Assembly: GCF_021134715.1 (NCBI RefSeq)
Contig: NC_060021.1
Location: forward strand, 6,728,501-6,792,500
Source: Daphnia pulex
Taxonomy: Eukaryota; Arthropoda; Branchiopoda; Diplostraca; Daphniidae
DNA: 64,000 nt
Reading direction: 5' to 3'
Shown: one piece after another, positions 25,658 to 37,484 of the stretch
Position numbering within the stretch: the first letter of the stretch is position 1
Layout of the letters: each line of letters starts with the position of its first letter
Notes under the pieces: generated by a model
Told to the model about the DNA's origin: nothing
The model's database searches: none
The model's input: the letters and a program-made list of their open reading frames with translations, nothing else
Translations under genes and position numbers: made by a program

Positions 25658-28600
25658 ATGCGCTGGACTATTGGCCTCTTGACGGTCATAACCTTGACCT
25701 TAACTTGGTCTCAGCTGATGACGATTTCTGCTGCTCAACAGAAGCTCCAGCAGCAGTCTACGTCCGGACCGGAGTCATTGACCTCACCGAGTCCATCCGA
25801 TGTTGTTGGTGCTGGCAGCACCGCCGGCTCCTCCACCACGGCCACCGCTAAGGCGAACCCCACCATCACCACTACCGGTACGCCAACAGCCAGCGATGCC
25901 AAGGCCCAGCAGCCATCACCTACCCCCGGAAGCCTCGCCAGCAGTTTGCTTTCTGGTATTATTCTTAGCAATTATTATTATTATCCCATTTTCTTCTTCT
26001 GGCTGCTTCTATTTGGGAGGTTGCCATTAATCACGCGTGCGGTTTCATTTGGCTCGTCCAGGTGCCCACCCAGGAAAAGAAGCCAGGCTTCTTTTCCTTG
26101 CTGATGCGTTAACTTTTATTTTAAGGTTATTCAAGTATTTGATGCGTATCGCTCTAGTCCAATGGATCCGACCGGTTGGTTCAATGATGTTGGAGACGAA
26201 AAACACGCACCCATAGAAAAAAGGGAAACAGCTGACCGTTTCACTTGACGAAGTTTTCGTTTTATTTTCAAAGTATTTTTAGAAAACATCAGTTGAATAG
26301 TAAATAAGCTACTAGGGAAGTTGACATGTTCAATGAATGATGCATGACGGAATCCAACCGGATAAAGCAGGTCCTTAACTTTATTTTTGAAGCTTCCGCA
26401 TTTTCTTCCGTGTTGGCGTAGTACATATCCCCGTTTGAACTCTTTTTATTTCTTAACCATTTCCAAACAATCCAACCTCAATTTTCTCTTTCTCTGTTGG
26501 GGGCCGGATGTCCTGGATGTCTTCACTTCTCCTCCTTTTTGGGTGCTGTCCCGTTAGACCCCCCCGTAGAATATCAAAGAAATGCAATGACGTCCGCCAT
26601 CAGTGTGTTACGTAATAAAACAAACAAAACCGAAAATGCAGACCGATGACACCCGAAAAAAGAAAAGATCTCCAAGACATTGCAATTCGCTTCCTGCCTT
26701 CGGGTTTTTGCGTGACTGCCTTTAGCAGTAGTCCGTGCAACCTCAAACGCTGCACCTGACGTCCTTATTCCCATCTCGCACCTTATTGCCAACGTCTAGT
26801 CCAGCAGCGGAATTATTTTTTTACCTTGCTTTTGATCGGAGAGCGTTTAAAGAAAAATACGTCGTAACTCACGCTTCACTGGCCCAGAATAAGAAAAACA
26901 AAAACTTAACAATAGACGTGATATAATATAAAAGGGGAGAGAGACTACGGGCGGATATTTTTAATGGTTTGGTGAGAATGGGGGAGGGTGGCGAGACATA
27001 AAAAAAAAAGAAATACCGAAAATGGAATGTCTGTTGTTGTTGTTGTTGCGGACGCACGGAAGTCAACGACCTCTCTTTCTAACTCTGCCGTAATATAATT
27101 GATTTACAGGTCTTTTCGATACCATCACATCGACTTCCAAGAGTAAGGATTGCCCGGGCAGATGCGTCCACGTATTGGCTGCTCTCCTCTGCGAGAAAGT
27201 CTTGGAAAATGTGACGTGCTCGGAAAATTCGATGAGATGTTGCGTCGAGAACCGGCCTTCACCGCCCGCACGTTCCGTCACCACCACCAAATCTCCCATC
27301 GCTGTGAATGCTACGTCGACAGCCATTCCGTCTACAACAACAGCGGCTGCAACAACAACAACCACCAAGGTGAATAAACCATTTTCCGTCATTGAAGTTG
27401 TCATTTTTTTTTCAAATTCTTTCTTTTGTTTCGCAGAAGGTGGAAACGACAACTGCAGTCCCCACTACGACGACAACAAAGGCGACAACAACAGCCGCGC
27501 CAACAACAACTACAACAACCACCACCACTACCACCACCACCACCACTACGCCCAAGCCGACAACTACGACCACCACGACAAGTAATTGATTGATTCAAAA
27601 ATGTTACTTGAAATGTTATTCATTATTGACGTCAAATGATATAGCAACAACAACAAAGGCACCAACCACCACGACAACAACGACCAAACCGACTACGACT
27701 ACCACCAAGGCTCCCAGTACAACTACAACAACCGCCAAACCGATCAGCACAACTACCACGGCTAAACCGACGACAAAAGCGACCGCCGTTACATCCGACC
27801 CCAAAGTTGAGGAGGCCGAAGATGTTGGCGACGACGAAGAAGTGCTCAAAGCTTCTGAGGTTGGCTCTCTACGTATCTGCCCGGGAGTCTGTGTGGCCAC
27901 ACGCATTTCCGACTATTGCGAAGCCGTTCTTAATGTCGATGGACTCTGCAAGACGGCCATGAAATGCTGCGTCACCAAGTCACTCTTTGGCGAATCTGAA
28001 CCACCACCAGAATTGGTGATTTTGAACGAAGCCAGCTCTGTGGCTCCGTCTACCTCGGAAGCATCTACAACCACTTCGACAACAACAACAACAGTAAGGG
28101 AAACCCCAAAGGATCGATTTTTCTTGCCGATTCTTAATATTTGTAATAATTCTCTTAATGAAGGTTCGTCCCACAACGACAACAACGCGTCCCCGACCGA
28201 AATCTACAACCACTGCCACTCCAGCAGCTGGTGACGACAAACGCTGCAAAGTATTTGAACCTAAATGCTCGTTTATTAAATCGACAACATTTTCACGAAT
28301 TGAATTTGTTGTTTAACAGGGCACTTGTGTGACTGGATTCTTCTCGTATCTCTGCGATTTCATCGACTCAAAAGCAGTTTGTGCCAACGGGGGCAAATGT
28401 TGCATCAGCCGTCGTGAGGGAAGCGGAGGAATAAGCGAACAGAAAACCAATAACGTGACTGCGCCGACTTCAGGAGCTCGTCCTGCTCCTAGCAGTTCAA
28501 AGCCATCTGCAGTAACATCGACCACTGCTCGACCTACCACCGCTAAACCTAAAGCAACAACTACTACCACTACAGCCACTCCTTCGACGACAACCACCGC

Positions 28601-30851
28601 ACAACCTAAACGTTGTCCAGGTGTCTGCTTGCCAGGATTGATGTCCGCTTTTTGTTCCAAACCGTCCGTCGTCGTCAACAACCCTCCCAATCTCTGCGAG
28701 CGTGGCTCCATTTGCTGCGACTCCAAGACCCGCGATTCTGCTCCTCAATCGGGTGGGTCCGGATCCAATTCAGGATCTGGCGGATCGACGAACAACAGAC
28801 CGTCCCGACCACCCACCAAAGCACCTGCTTCCGCCATGTCTGATCTGTTGAACAATCCGTTGACCACTTTGTTGGCTGGACCACTGCTGAGCAGCCTGGC
28901 CGGCGCTGCTATGAATCAACGACCGTCATCTGGTAGATATAGAATTAAAACCATCAATTTTTACCGGAATGTGTGAATTGTTACGTGAATTCTTTAGGTG
29001 GAGATAAGTCGGACGCGGCACCGCAAAGACCCCAGTCGACTGGAAATCGTACGCCGTCAACGACCACGACGACCACAACGACAACAACCAGCGCTCCCCA
29101 AGTGGTCGACACCCGACCTTATTGTCCAGGCACTTGCATGGCTCCCATTCTCTCCTTCTCTTGCTTCAGTAAGTTTCCAGGATTTTCAATTGGGGATACA
29201 CGTACTGTGTAACGCGATTGTTTAATTATCCAATTTATTTTTTCTTCCAGGCAATGCCGAAATTACCGACTTGTTCCGCTGTCCGAGTTCCAAAGTCGTT
29301 TGCTGCGCTCAAAAATCAGCCATTCGCGAATTGAAACCGTCGTCCGGCGTTTCCGTGGAAGTGCCTCAATCCGAATTCTCACGGTATGGCAAGCAAACAA
29401 ACAATCAACCTTAATTTACTCCGCACTTGAAGGTCCGTTTGGACATTAACGATCGATATTGTTTTCGAAAAACAACAGACCGGGAGGAACATTTAGACCT
29501 CCGCCAATGGTTCGTCCAGGCACAGCTGTTGCAACACCTCCTCAACAGCTGCCACCGCAACAGGCCACCTCATCTGGACCTCGTCCGTCTGTTCACAGGC
29601 CGCTCCCCAACAGCAAATTCGTTTGCGGTGTCAAGGGTAACCATCGAGAACTCCGTGAATTGTCCGTCATTGAGAGTAAGTTTTACCTTTTACAGAGTGT
29701 TTTCCTAATATTGGATTGATTTGTCTAAAGAAAGTTTAAATAATCATTTGTGTAACTTTTGACTTTTTGTTCCGCAGACGACAACGCCACTACTACGTTG
29801 AGCTCAGGCTTCCGCCAGGCTCGTGTTGTTGGAGGAAACGATGCTCTACCCGGTGAATATTGTTGGCAAGTTGCTTTGATCAACTCGTTGAATCAGTACT
29901 TGTGCGGAGGTGCTTTGATTGGAACCCAGTGGGTCCTGACAGCCGCTCATTGCGTCACCAAGTAAGGTTTTCCCCATTCATTGTTGGCAATCGAAATGTT
30001 ATTAAAATTGAGTTATGCTTTTAAATAACAGTATCGTCCGTTCCGGTGATGCAATCTACGTTCGCGTAGGAGACCACGACTTGACAAGCCGGTGGGTTTA
30101 ATTGTTTGGTTATCTACGTAATTGTGGTATCGATGAATTCAAGATGAAAATGTCTGAATTTGAATAGATATGGAAGCCCTGGTGCTCAGACATTGCGCGT
30201 AGCCACAACTTACATTCACCACAATCACAACAGCCAGACCCTGGACAACGATATCGCCCTGCTCAAACTGCAAGGCCAGGCTGAACTCAAACCAGGTGTT
30301 TGCATCATTTGCTTGCCATCAAGAGGCTCTGTCCCAGAGACGGGTCGTCGATGCACAGTCACTGGTTACGGATACATGGGAGAAAGTAAGTCGCTTTTCA
30401 TTTAGGCGGTTTAAAAGTTAAAGAATCATCATTAACTGATTGGCGTTCTTTTCTATAGCTGGGCCCATTCCATTGCGAGTCAGAGAGGCCGATGTTCCTA
30501 TCGTCAGCGAAGGCGAATGCGTTAGACAAATCAACGCTGTGACTGAAAAGATTTTCATTATGCCAGCGTCTAGTTTCTGCGCCGGTGGAGAGGCCGGCAA
30601 CGATGCCTGTCAGGTAAAACTCAGCCAAAATGAAATCAAAGGAAGAAATCTATTAATTTTTTGGGAAATTTTCATATTTACAGGGTGATGGCGGAGGTCC
30701 TTTGGTCTGTGAAGATGAAGGCTATTATGAATTGAGTGGTTTGGTTAGCTGGGGTTTCGGCTGCGGTCGTGCTCAGGTTCCCGGCGTTTACGTCAAAGTG
30801 TCTTCCTTCATCAGCTGGATCAATCAGATTATTAGTGTCAACAATGTGTAG
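25658..30851 (+). CDS. mas: Masquerade-type serine protease homologue with five disulfide-knot domains
   Basis: Fourteen exons (25658-25955, 27110-27369, 27437-27581, 27645-28093, 28164-28250, 28320-28932, 28998-29168, 29251-29383, 29479-29675, 29778-29961, 30032-30091, 30168-30385, 30459-30613, 30684-30851) encode 1045 aa, almost the length of Drosophila Mas. The protein has a signal peptide, then five Cys-knot repeats of the CPGxC...CC type at about residues 113, 313, 412, 511 and 659. These are joined by Thr/Pro-rich mucin-like linkers. A trypsin-like domain starts at [11 protein letters not shown] (about 799). The catalytic His (LTAAHC, about 842) and Asp ([10 protein letters not shown], about 894) remain, but the Ser motif is GDGGGPL: Gly (codon GGC, 30690-30692) replaces Ser at about 993, so it should be inactive. 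Drosophila Mas is a secreted adhesion factor needed for muscle attachment and axon guidance. Intron 1 (25956-27109) shows nothing recognisable. Confidence 0.95.
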
Positions 30852-32689
30852 CTGATAGATTTGCTGGTTTGATCGCGCTCTTCTTACTGTCGAGACGAAA
30901 GAAGTAGCAAAGCACGTTCACTTTTCCGCATCGTCACTCTAGTTGTGTTTATTCATGTAAACTTTAAATGAAGAACGAAACACGCCATCAGAGGATCGAT
31001 GAGGTTCACTTGATCACCTAGTTATTTCGTTATTTCGTTTCCGGGATTCACGCTCTTTGCATTGGTTATGGGCTACCACCATCTATGTCTACATATCTTT
31101 ATTAAGCACATCATTATTTTTGGTTTGACGAGAACCCCCGTTTTACCCTTTATTTATTTATTTTTCGTCGAAAACGTTTGTGGTTAATCTACATGTTTAT
31201 TTAAAATAATTTTCGATGGCTGTAACCGCGGTGACGTTGTGTCTTGTTAATCGGGAGGGATTTCGAAAGAAATAATGTTTTAATAGTAAATTTGGAAAGT
31301 TCTACAGCATCAAGCACAATTCATTTTCTTATCCATTCCCCCCCCCCTCCCCCAGTGTTTATTTCGTGTCTCACTTTATTTATGAAAATATTCCTTGCAA
31401 AGTATCATGTTAATGTCATAAATACAACAGTTGAATGAAAGATTTTAAAAATAAATATTCAATCCTTTATCTAAATAAGTCCTACATGTCGACTCGAATT
31501 TAGAGGAAAATTTTTTTTTAAATTAATTCCAAGACACTTAAAAAAAATATAATCGTTTTCTTTTGCAGGTTAAAAAACAAGTAACAGACAAATTTGGCGC
31601 TGTGCCCGAAACGATCTATTCTTTTTCGAAAATAGATGGCGTGTTTAAACTGTTTATTGTTTAGTCGTCTGCATTTCTTTGTTTGGAGTTGGACATGAAA
31701 AGAACTGTTATGATACGCTATTGCTTCTTTCAATTTATTGACAGAAGTGATTTAGTGGTTTTCCATACTGCTGATACCAAAATATCACAGCCCTGTGGTG
31801 ACTAATCCAGGGTCTATAAAAAAAGATCTCTGCCTGCCGTCATCATCAAGTACCTTCATTCGTTCTTCAAAGAATCAAAACACCCAGGTAAATACAACGA
31901 TGTTTACAATGTTTAACCTGCTTACCTCGAAAAGAAATGGAATATTTTTCTTTGATCGATCTTTGATTTCCCGTAAAAATAAGTTGACTTCGTCGTCCAA
32001 ATCTGAATTTCTGAATAGATAATTTAGAATAGAAAAGTATTTTGTTTTTTTCTGCAAACATTGTCTGTTATTTGTTCTTTTGTGTACACACTGTGTTTTA
32101 AGATGGTAATTTTTATATTTTCTTAAATAGCTCCGCTGCTGGTAACTTTGTTGCAGCCAACTGACGATAGTTGTTCCTTTTGCAGGCTTGCTATACTTGT
32201 ACTGGCTGTAACTTTCGTCACATACAGAAACAAAATCTAAAGCAGGTAAGTGAATCATGAGAGTGGTGGCTTTTACCAAAGACAATTTTCTCTAACTACT
32301 TTAATTCATTTTGTAGAAGCATGGCAAAGATCTTGCCACATGGTGCTGCCATGTCATGAATATGCGTGCTAAGGTGCCAAAATGTGATGAAAAAAGGGAA
32401 TCTGAAATGGTAATAATGTACTTGTATGATAAATTTAGTAGGTTAGCATTTTGTTCTTGATGTTGAAGTCTTGAAGACAAGTGACATCTCATTCGATGCT
32501 TCAAAATAGAGCTTTTGTGGAAAGTTCCTTTAAAGTATTGTAAATTTGGTTTGATCAAGCAGAACAGAAATTCCCTTTATAATTAAAAACCCGAAATAAT
32601 CTTTGCGATGTTATGATCTTTGGTCATTTTAATTTCTCTTTCTCCAGTTAAGTGTATATTTAAAGTAAATCATTATTGGTATCTTTTTT
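30852..32689. other. Masquerade 3' flank and AT-rich spacer
   Basis: Holds the masquerade 3' UTR followed by AT-rich sequence. No gene, RNA or clear repeat is recognised until the inverted duplicated segment that begins near 32690. Confidence 0.4.
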
Positions 32690-32940
32690 GTTATTGGTTT
32701 ATTAATGTTCTTTTGCTTTGTAGGTGTCCATGGTTAGTTTGGTGGTACAGTGGTTTTGCAGCTATTTTCCAGTTGAGAGTCTAAGCCGGAAGCCTACTAT
32801 GATACACTGCTCTCATAATAACTGCTCCTCGGCTCTCTTCGCTCTTTTTCCGGTTTCTCTTAACCATGGCCGGGTAATTTCCCTGGTCGAGTCAGTCGGG
32901 CAGTGTTTTCCCCTGCTTGACTGACTGCAGTTTGAACCGG
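32690..32940 (+). repeat. Inverted dispersed repeat, copy 1
   Basis: About 32690-32770 matches the reverse complement of about 40640-40735, and about 32776-32938 matches the reverse complement of about 39907-40070 at high identity (for example CATAATAACTGCTCCTC and AACCATGGCCGGGTAAT). In this copy the two blocks are adjacent; in the other they are about 570 bp apart. A short open frame crosses both copies with similar peptide, but substitutions look random across codon positions. Confidence 0.75.
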
Positions 32941-32975
32941 ACGGTCTGTTAAAATAAGAATTTAAATCTTGAACA

Positions 32976-34136
32976 ATGCCTCCTTTGAGCGGCCCGGACA
33001 ATCCTGAATCCTTTAAGATTGCCATTCCATCGAGGCTTAAACGAGGGTACGTAATTACACGTTAGTTAATTTGCTAAAGCTACAAATTCAATTGTTTGTA
33101 TTACCCAGATGACGCGGAGGTGTTGCCCATTGAGGGGTTTTGGTGACAAGGAGTCACTGAACGAAACGCTAAACCAAATAAAAAAAATATTAAAAAAGGT
33201 AATGCTAGATACGACATGAAGCTTTTGCTTTCGCAGAGAATAATGTTTGTTTGTGTGCAACCAACGATCCTTTATATATCCGAGCCGAGTCCTTTCCATC
33301 TATTCGGTGTGAAGAGAAAAACCCGAATTTCAACACATTTTGCTGCTTAGCAACGAAAACAAAGCGAGTGTCAAAACATCGTTTTACTTGCGCATACTTT
33401 ATTGCGGTAGAAACGCGTTGATCATGTAACAGGGTAAATTTTTTCCCTTTTGTTCATGCAGCACCAAACGACACGCGATAGGTTCCGGCGGTCATCAACT
33501 ATTCAAGATGGTAGACCTGTCAATGTAAAAGACAGGGTAAGGGTAGCTCGTGTAAATGTTATTCATTTATGTTAAAAAGCTGCTAGTAGGATCTCATCGT
33601 TGAATCTGCGGTTACAAAATCCATGTGCCTAGAGTTCAGGTATTGTCAATCTATCATTCGATTTGTGTTTTAGATTCTCCTAAATCAGTTGTGGAAATAC
33701 GATTTTTTTCCCCCGCTTCTCCTGGATGGTTATTTAGCATCATTTAAGTTCATTTTTGAGTTAGCGTTGTGAACGTAACGGACGAACTCTGACAGTCTAT
33801 CGAGCTTTAGCAATTTCGTCAAATTTCTTATTTTTAAATTTTATGAGAAGCTTCGATTTGTATTTTTTTTTTCAACTCAAACGGTTCGAAATTGAAGATT
33901 TATTCATTCACTGAATAAATGAGTCAAATGACTCAAATGTCAATTGGTATAAAGTGACTTAAGTTTAAACCATTATCATTTATGATTTGATATTTATTTT
34001 GATATTGGATTTTGTAGACCCATCCCCAGCAACGTCAACCTGCAGAAAGAAAAAGACCAGTTTCTATGGCCTTCAGACTCGAAGATCGCGGAGATAATCA
34101 CGTAAAACTGGCATGGGGTGGCGTAGAGGTTGGGTG
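32976..34136 (+). CDS. Possible small spliced gene of unknown function, partly duplicated
   Basis: I do not recognise this protein. Three open segments join in phase through GT-AG borders. The first runs from about 32976 to 33047 (MPPLSGPDNPESFKIAIPSR, then LKRG). The second is about 33463-33537 (starts HQTTRDRFRR, ends NVKDR). The third is about 34019-34136 (starts THPQQRQPAERKRP, ends GGVEVG and a stop). The predicted product is about 88 aa, basic, and has no visible domain. The last exon and its acceptor are repeated downstream at about 34195-34395 with frame damage. It may be a real lineage-specific gene or a fragment of a larger decayed one. Confidence 0.3.
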
Positions 34137-34395
34137 AGAATGACACGTTTTTCAACATTATCAAGCAGGTAGAATAGCCGCAAGGGTAAGCTATTTGGTA
34201 TTCATTTTGATATTGGTTTTTGTAGACCCATCCCCGGCAAAGTCACCTGCAGAAGGAAAGGCCAGTTTGCATTTCAATTGAAGGTCATGGAGATCATTAC
34301 ATAAAAGGTGTAATGCAGTGGTGTAGAGGTTGGGTGAGAAAGGGACGTTTTGCATCATTATCAAAAAGGTAAAAAAGCCGCAAGGCATAAGAGGA
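33985..34395 (+). repeat. Direct tandem duplication of about 200 bp
   Basis: The block at about 33985-34190 (TTTTGATATTGG...TTTTGTAGACCCATCCCC...GTAGAGGTTGGGTGAGAA...AGCCGCAAGG) recurs at about 34196-34390 in the same order with substitutions and small gaps. The copies include an intron acceptor and a putative last exon. Confidence 0.8.
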
Positions 34396-34412
34396 AGGGT
34401 GAGAAAAAGTCG

Positions 34413-34447
34413 TATAAAAAGCGAGAGAAAATTTGACAGGGATCAGT
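34413..34447 (+). promoter_or_regulatory. TATA box plus arthropod initiator
   Basis: TATAAAA at 34413-34419 is followed 30 bp later by the arthropod initiator TCAGT (34443-34447). This is an exact core-promoter arrangement, of the kind seen at cuticle and secreted-protein genes. It fits the start of the tyrosine-rich relics that follow. Confidence 0.6.
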
Positions 34448-35315
34448 CGAGCGAGTATCTCCGACACGGCAAAAGCTGCATTCTTCGTCGTAATATCAGT
34501 TCGGTATCATGGGTAATTTTGAGTCGGAAAAACGGAAATCTATTCTATCTTTGTTGTTAGTTGTTCATACGACTAGTTACATTCGAAAAATAATTTCCAA
34601 TTGTTAATTGCATAGTTAGTTATGGTGTTGTGTTGCTGTTGGGTGTCGTATCGTTGATGTCGACCACGAGAGAAAATCTTACTAAAGGAAAGAGAAAGGG
34701 CAACAGAAGTCAATCGAGTGAGCATCTCCGACCCGGCAACATCTGCATTCTTTCGTCGTATCATCAGGTCGCAATTACGGGTAAATATTCTGTATTTCTA
34801 CGTGGAATTTTGTATAAATTTCTATTTTTTCTATCTGATAATCTGTCCGCTATTGTTGAATATTTCATATTGTCTGGTTAACTATGCCGTCGTGGCGTCG
34901 TGCTGCTATTGGATGTTGTATCGTCGATGGCTGGGTCGACCACTGGTGTACCGATGTCTCCTGGATCTGCAACTGCAACGCCGCCGCCTTACTACACAAC
35001 AATATACGCAACGACCAGTTACTACACCGAGGTTGCACAGTTTGGTTTACAGTTAAACCACCAAGGATCCAGATTATTACACCACAACTAGTGTTGCTCC
35101 TCGAGCTACACTACCAAAGCGTTAGAATACTACACCGAGGCTCCTAAGTACTACACCACCAACGCACCTGAGACTACGCAACTACGTATGCTGCCCCAAC
35201 CTACGACACCGAGGCTTCAGCTTATTACACCACCAAAGCTGTCGAATACTACACAGGAGCGCCCAAGTACGATAGAAATCAGTCGAGTGAGCTTCTCCGA
35301 CACCCAACACGACAG
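34441..35315 (+). repeat. Triplicated leader exon of the tyrosine-rich gene family
   Basis: Three copies of a 5' leader starting near ATCAGTCGAGTGAGCATCTC lie at about 34441-34507, 34708-34780 and 35275-35315. Copy 1 ends in ATGG|GTAATT, a plausible short first coding exon. In copy 2 the ATG has become ACG. Only copy 1 keeps a TATA box. Confidence 0.65.
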
Positions 35316-35330
35316 CCCCGAAGTTTCGAA
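34884..35330 (+). pseudogene. Decayed tyrosine-rich secreted protein gene, relic A
   Basis: Repeated codons for YYTT, YYTEA, APKYY and KAPEYYT-like units are visible (for example TACTACACCGAG and TATTACACCACCAAAGC), but they are split over different frames and broken by stops and small gaps. The upstream part (ATGGCTGGGTCGACCACTGG, GTACCGATGTCTCCTGG) is homologous to the start of relic B at 36470. Intact relatives would be secreted, low-complexity Tyr/Thr/Ala proteins of cuticle or matrix; this is inferred from composition. No intact reading frame remains. Confidence 0.7.
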
Positions 35331-35419
35331 TAAACTTCGCTTTAAACAGTGGAACGGCAAACAGTGAAGGTGAATTCTTTATTATTGAAATTATGTGGAA
35401 TATGTACTAATGACTTGTT

Positions 35420-36245
35420 TTCCTTCCTTGTGCGTTTTACGAACAAGAATTCTACTGCAATCGCGTCGAATTGAATAGCAAAGATAACACATTCGTACGT
35501 GTACACCGCGCCGTTAAACTTGACATGGTTGGTCGGAAAGAAAAACTTAACGATGGCGGTACCATCACCTACGACAAGTGCGTTATTGCCACAGGTAAAT
35601 ATTTTATTCCAAAAGAAATTCGTCTTTAAAAGTCTCAATGATTACACCTTTATGGAATGTTGAATAACTTTGATAATCTTCCTGCTCGATAGTATCTAAG
35701 AGTCTTTAAACTGCTAGCAATTTATTTCTGTTAATTAGTTCTACGAATAGAATTAGTTCTACGAATTCCCCTAAAAATGACCTTTATTTTCTTGTTAGGT
35801 GGTAAACGAAAATCTTTTCCAATCCCTGTGCGGTGCCCTTAAAGATGCTCACGAGCACGTAACGCTGTTCCGCAACATCGATGGCGGTAACATAGGCCGA
35901 GTTCTCCCTAAATATTTAAGCTAATGGATAACCGAGAAGGTGAAAGCGGAAAGTGTTAATGTGTTGCCCAAAGCTAATGTTGAGGTTGCAATTTTAGACG
36001 ACTACAAGGTCGCATTGACCTTAAACGATGGTCAAAAGGTAAACAAGTTATTTCAGTACATGTTTTAGCGATTTTAATTAAAATCTAAAAATTATTTTAG
36101 CAGATTTAAACCGAGTCGTCGCTGCTGTCGGTTGGGACGCAAACACGGATTTGGCTGTCGCTTTTGGTTTGGAAATAAATTCCAATTTTGGTGGTTATTG
36201 AGTCAATACCGAGCTTGAAGCACGATCGAACGTCTGGTTGGTAAG
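35420..36245 (+). pseudogene. Apoptosis-inducing factor (AIF) pseudogene fragment, introns retained
   Basis: Segments match the middle of mitochondrial AIF (AIFM1), a FAD/NADH oxidoreductase. 35432-35595 reads FYEQEFYCN, VELNSKDN, KLNDGGTITYDKCVIATG and ends at a donor site. 35801-36038 contains DAHEHVTLFRNID, then directly NIGRVLPKYLS-stop-WITEKVKAE and LTLNDGQK with a donor. About 36102-36240 contains RVVAAVGWDANTDLA, FGLEINSNFGGY-stop-VNTELEARSNVW. There are two in-frame stops (AGCTAATGG, TATTGAGTC) and a frameshift before DAHEHV. The stretch that carries the second Rossmann GxGxxG motif in AIF is deleted. Introns are kept, so this arose by DNA duplication rather than retroposition. N- and C-terminal parts are missing. 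Confidence 0.85.
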
Positions 36246-36436
36246 AATCCTTGAACATTTTATTTCATATAAATTGTAATACTTGTGACTAAAACTTAAC
36301 CAACATTGACTGCTCTGATGTTGTTGTTAGATAGTATATGAAGTTCCTGTTAAATTAAATTCTAATTATTGGGTATGGACTTTATGTACCATATTGAATA
36401 TTAATGTTCAAATCAATTACCGCCTATTTGATTGTA

Positions 36437-37070
36437 GGGTCGTGCTGTTGCCGTTTGTCGTATCGTTGAAGGTTGGGTCGATCACTGGTGTACCCATGTC
36501 TCCTGGTTATGGTGGATACCAAAGCACCACGCCGTCGCCTTGGTGACCGGGCCACAATTACTACACCACCAAGGCTCCAGAGTATTACACCGCAGCTAAT
36601 GCTGCCCCAAGCTAAATCACCAAAGATCTTGAGTACTGCACCGAGGCTCCCAAGTACTACACTACCAAGTCAGTACTACACGTATGTTGCCCCAGCTTAT
36701 ACACCGAGGCTCCCAAGTATTACTCAGTTCCTAGCTACTACACCGAGGCTTCAACTTATTACACCACCAAAGCGGCTGAATATTACACCGAGCCGCCCGA
36801 GTACTACACCAACAAGGCTCCAGAGTATTACACCACAACTTGTGCTTCCCCGAGCCGCTACACCGAAGCCCCGAAGTATTACTCTGCCCAATGCTACACA
36901 ACTACAATTGAGGCGTCCAAATATTACGCAGCCCCGACTTACTACACAGCGGCTGCTCCTTCGTACTACGTTGAATCGGAATACTACACCTAGGCTTCAG
37001 TTTACTACACCACAACCTACGCTACACCTAGCTACTACACCGAGGCCCCTATGTACACCACGTTTTCTTA
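36437..37070 (+). pseudogene. Decayed tyrosine-rich secreted protein gene, relic B
   Basis: After an acceptor-like TTGATTGTAG the frame VVLLPFVVSLKVG resembles a signal peptide and continues SITGVPMSPGYGGYQSTTPS, then hits TGA. Beyond it come many NYYTTKAPEYYT, YYTEAPKYYT and APSYYTEA-like units, interrupted by AGCTAAATC, TACACCTAGG and several frame changes. A long open frame across this block (36473-37147) is out of the tyrosine frame and is not a gene. Relic A and relic B bracket the AIF fragment. Confidence 0.75.
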
Positions 37071-37484
37071 TTTTGGTTGGGTTTTTCCTATTTCGCATGT
37101 TGGAGGTGACTATTGCTCTAGTCGCTCCGCATTCCGACATATTCTAGTGTTTGGACAAATTTCATTTACAGGGCAAGTTGCGAAAGAAACGTACTGTGTG
37201 GTGTTTACTAAAATTTTTTGATGTTGACAGCTCTCTTTTTAACTTAAGTTGGCGTAACAAGAGTTGCAAATAGTGTGTGGTTTATCATAGAAGTTTTATT
37301 TGAAAAATCTGAAGTTGATCAGTCGCTTGCCTATAACTTATGTAAAACTTCAAAGTTGTAAAAAATATACAAGTCGTGTACTAAACATTTTCTTATTACT
37401 AGTTATGAAACACAGCAAAAAATACATAAAAAGTCCCACCTCCACCCACAATTCCACCACATTTTACAATCACATACATACAAG

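Noticed and set aside
28313-28726. Long antisense open frames over the masquerade gene (also 27063-27452, 27616-27906, 27913-28185)
   Set aside because: They are shadows of Thr codon runs read on the other strand, giving Val/Gly/Cys-rich low-complexity peptides.
32724-32924. Open frame shared with 39896-40081 (SHNNCSSALF, NHGRVISLVE)
   Set aside because: Shared because the DNA is a duplicated repeat; substitutions fall at all codon positions and neither copy has flanking coding exons.
36473-37147. 224-codon open frame on the + strand
   Set aside because: It runs out of frame with the tyrosine-rich repeats of relic B; its Pro/Leu/Arg/Thr composition is simply the shifted translation of those repeats.
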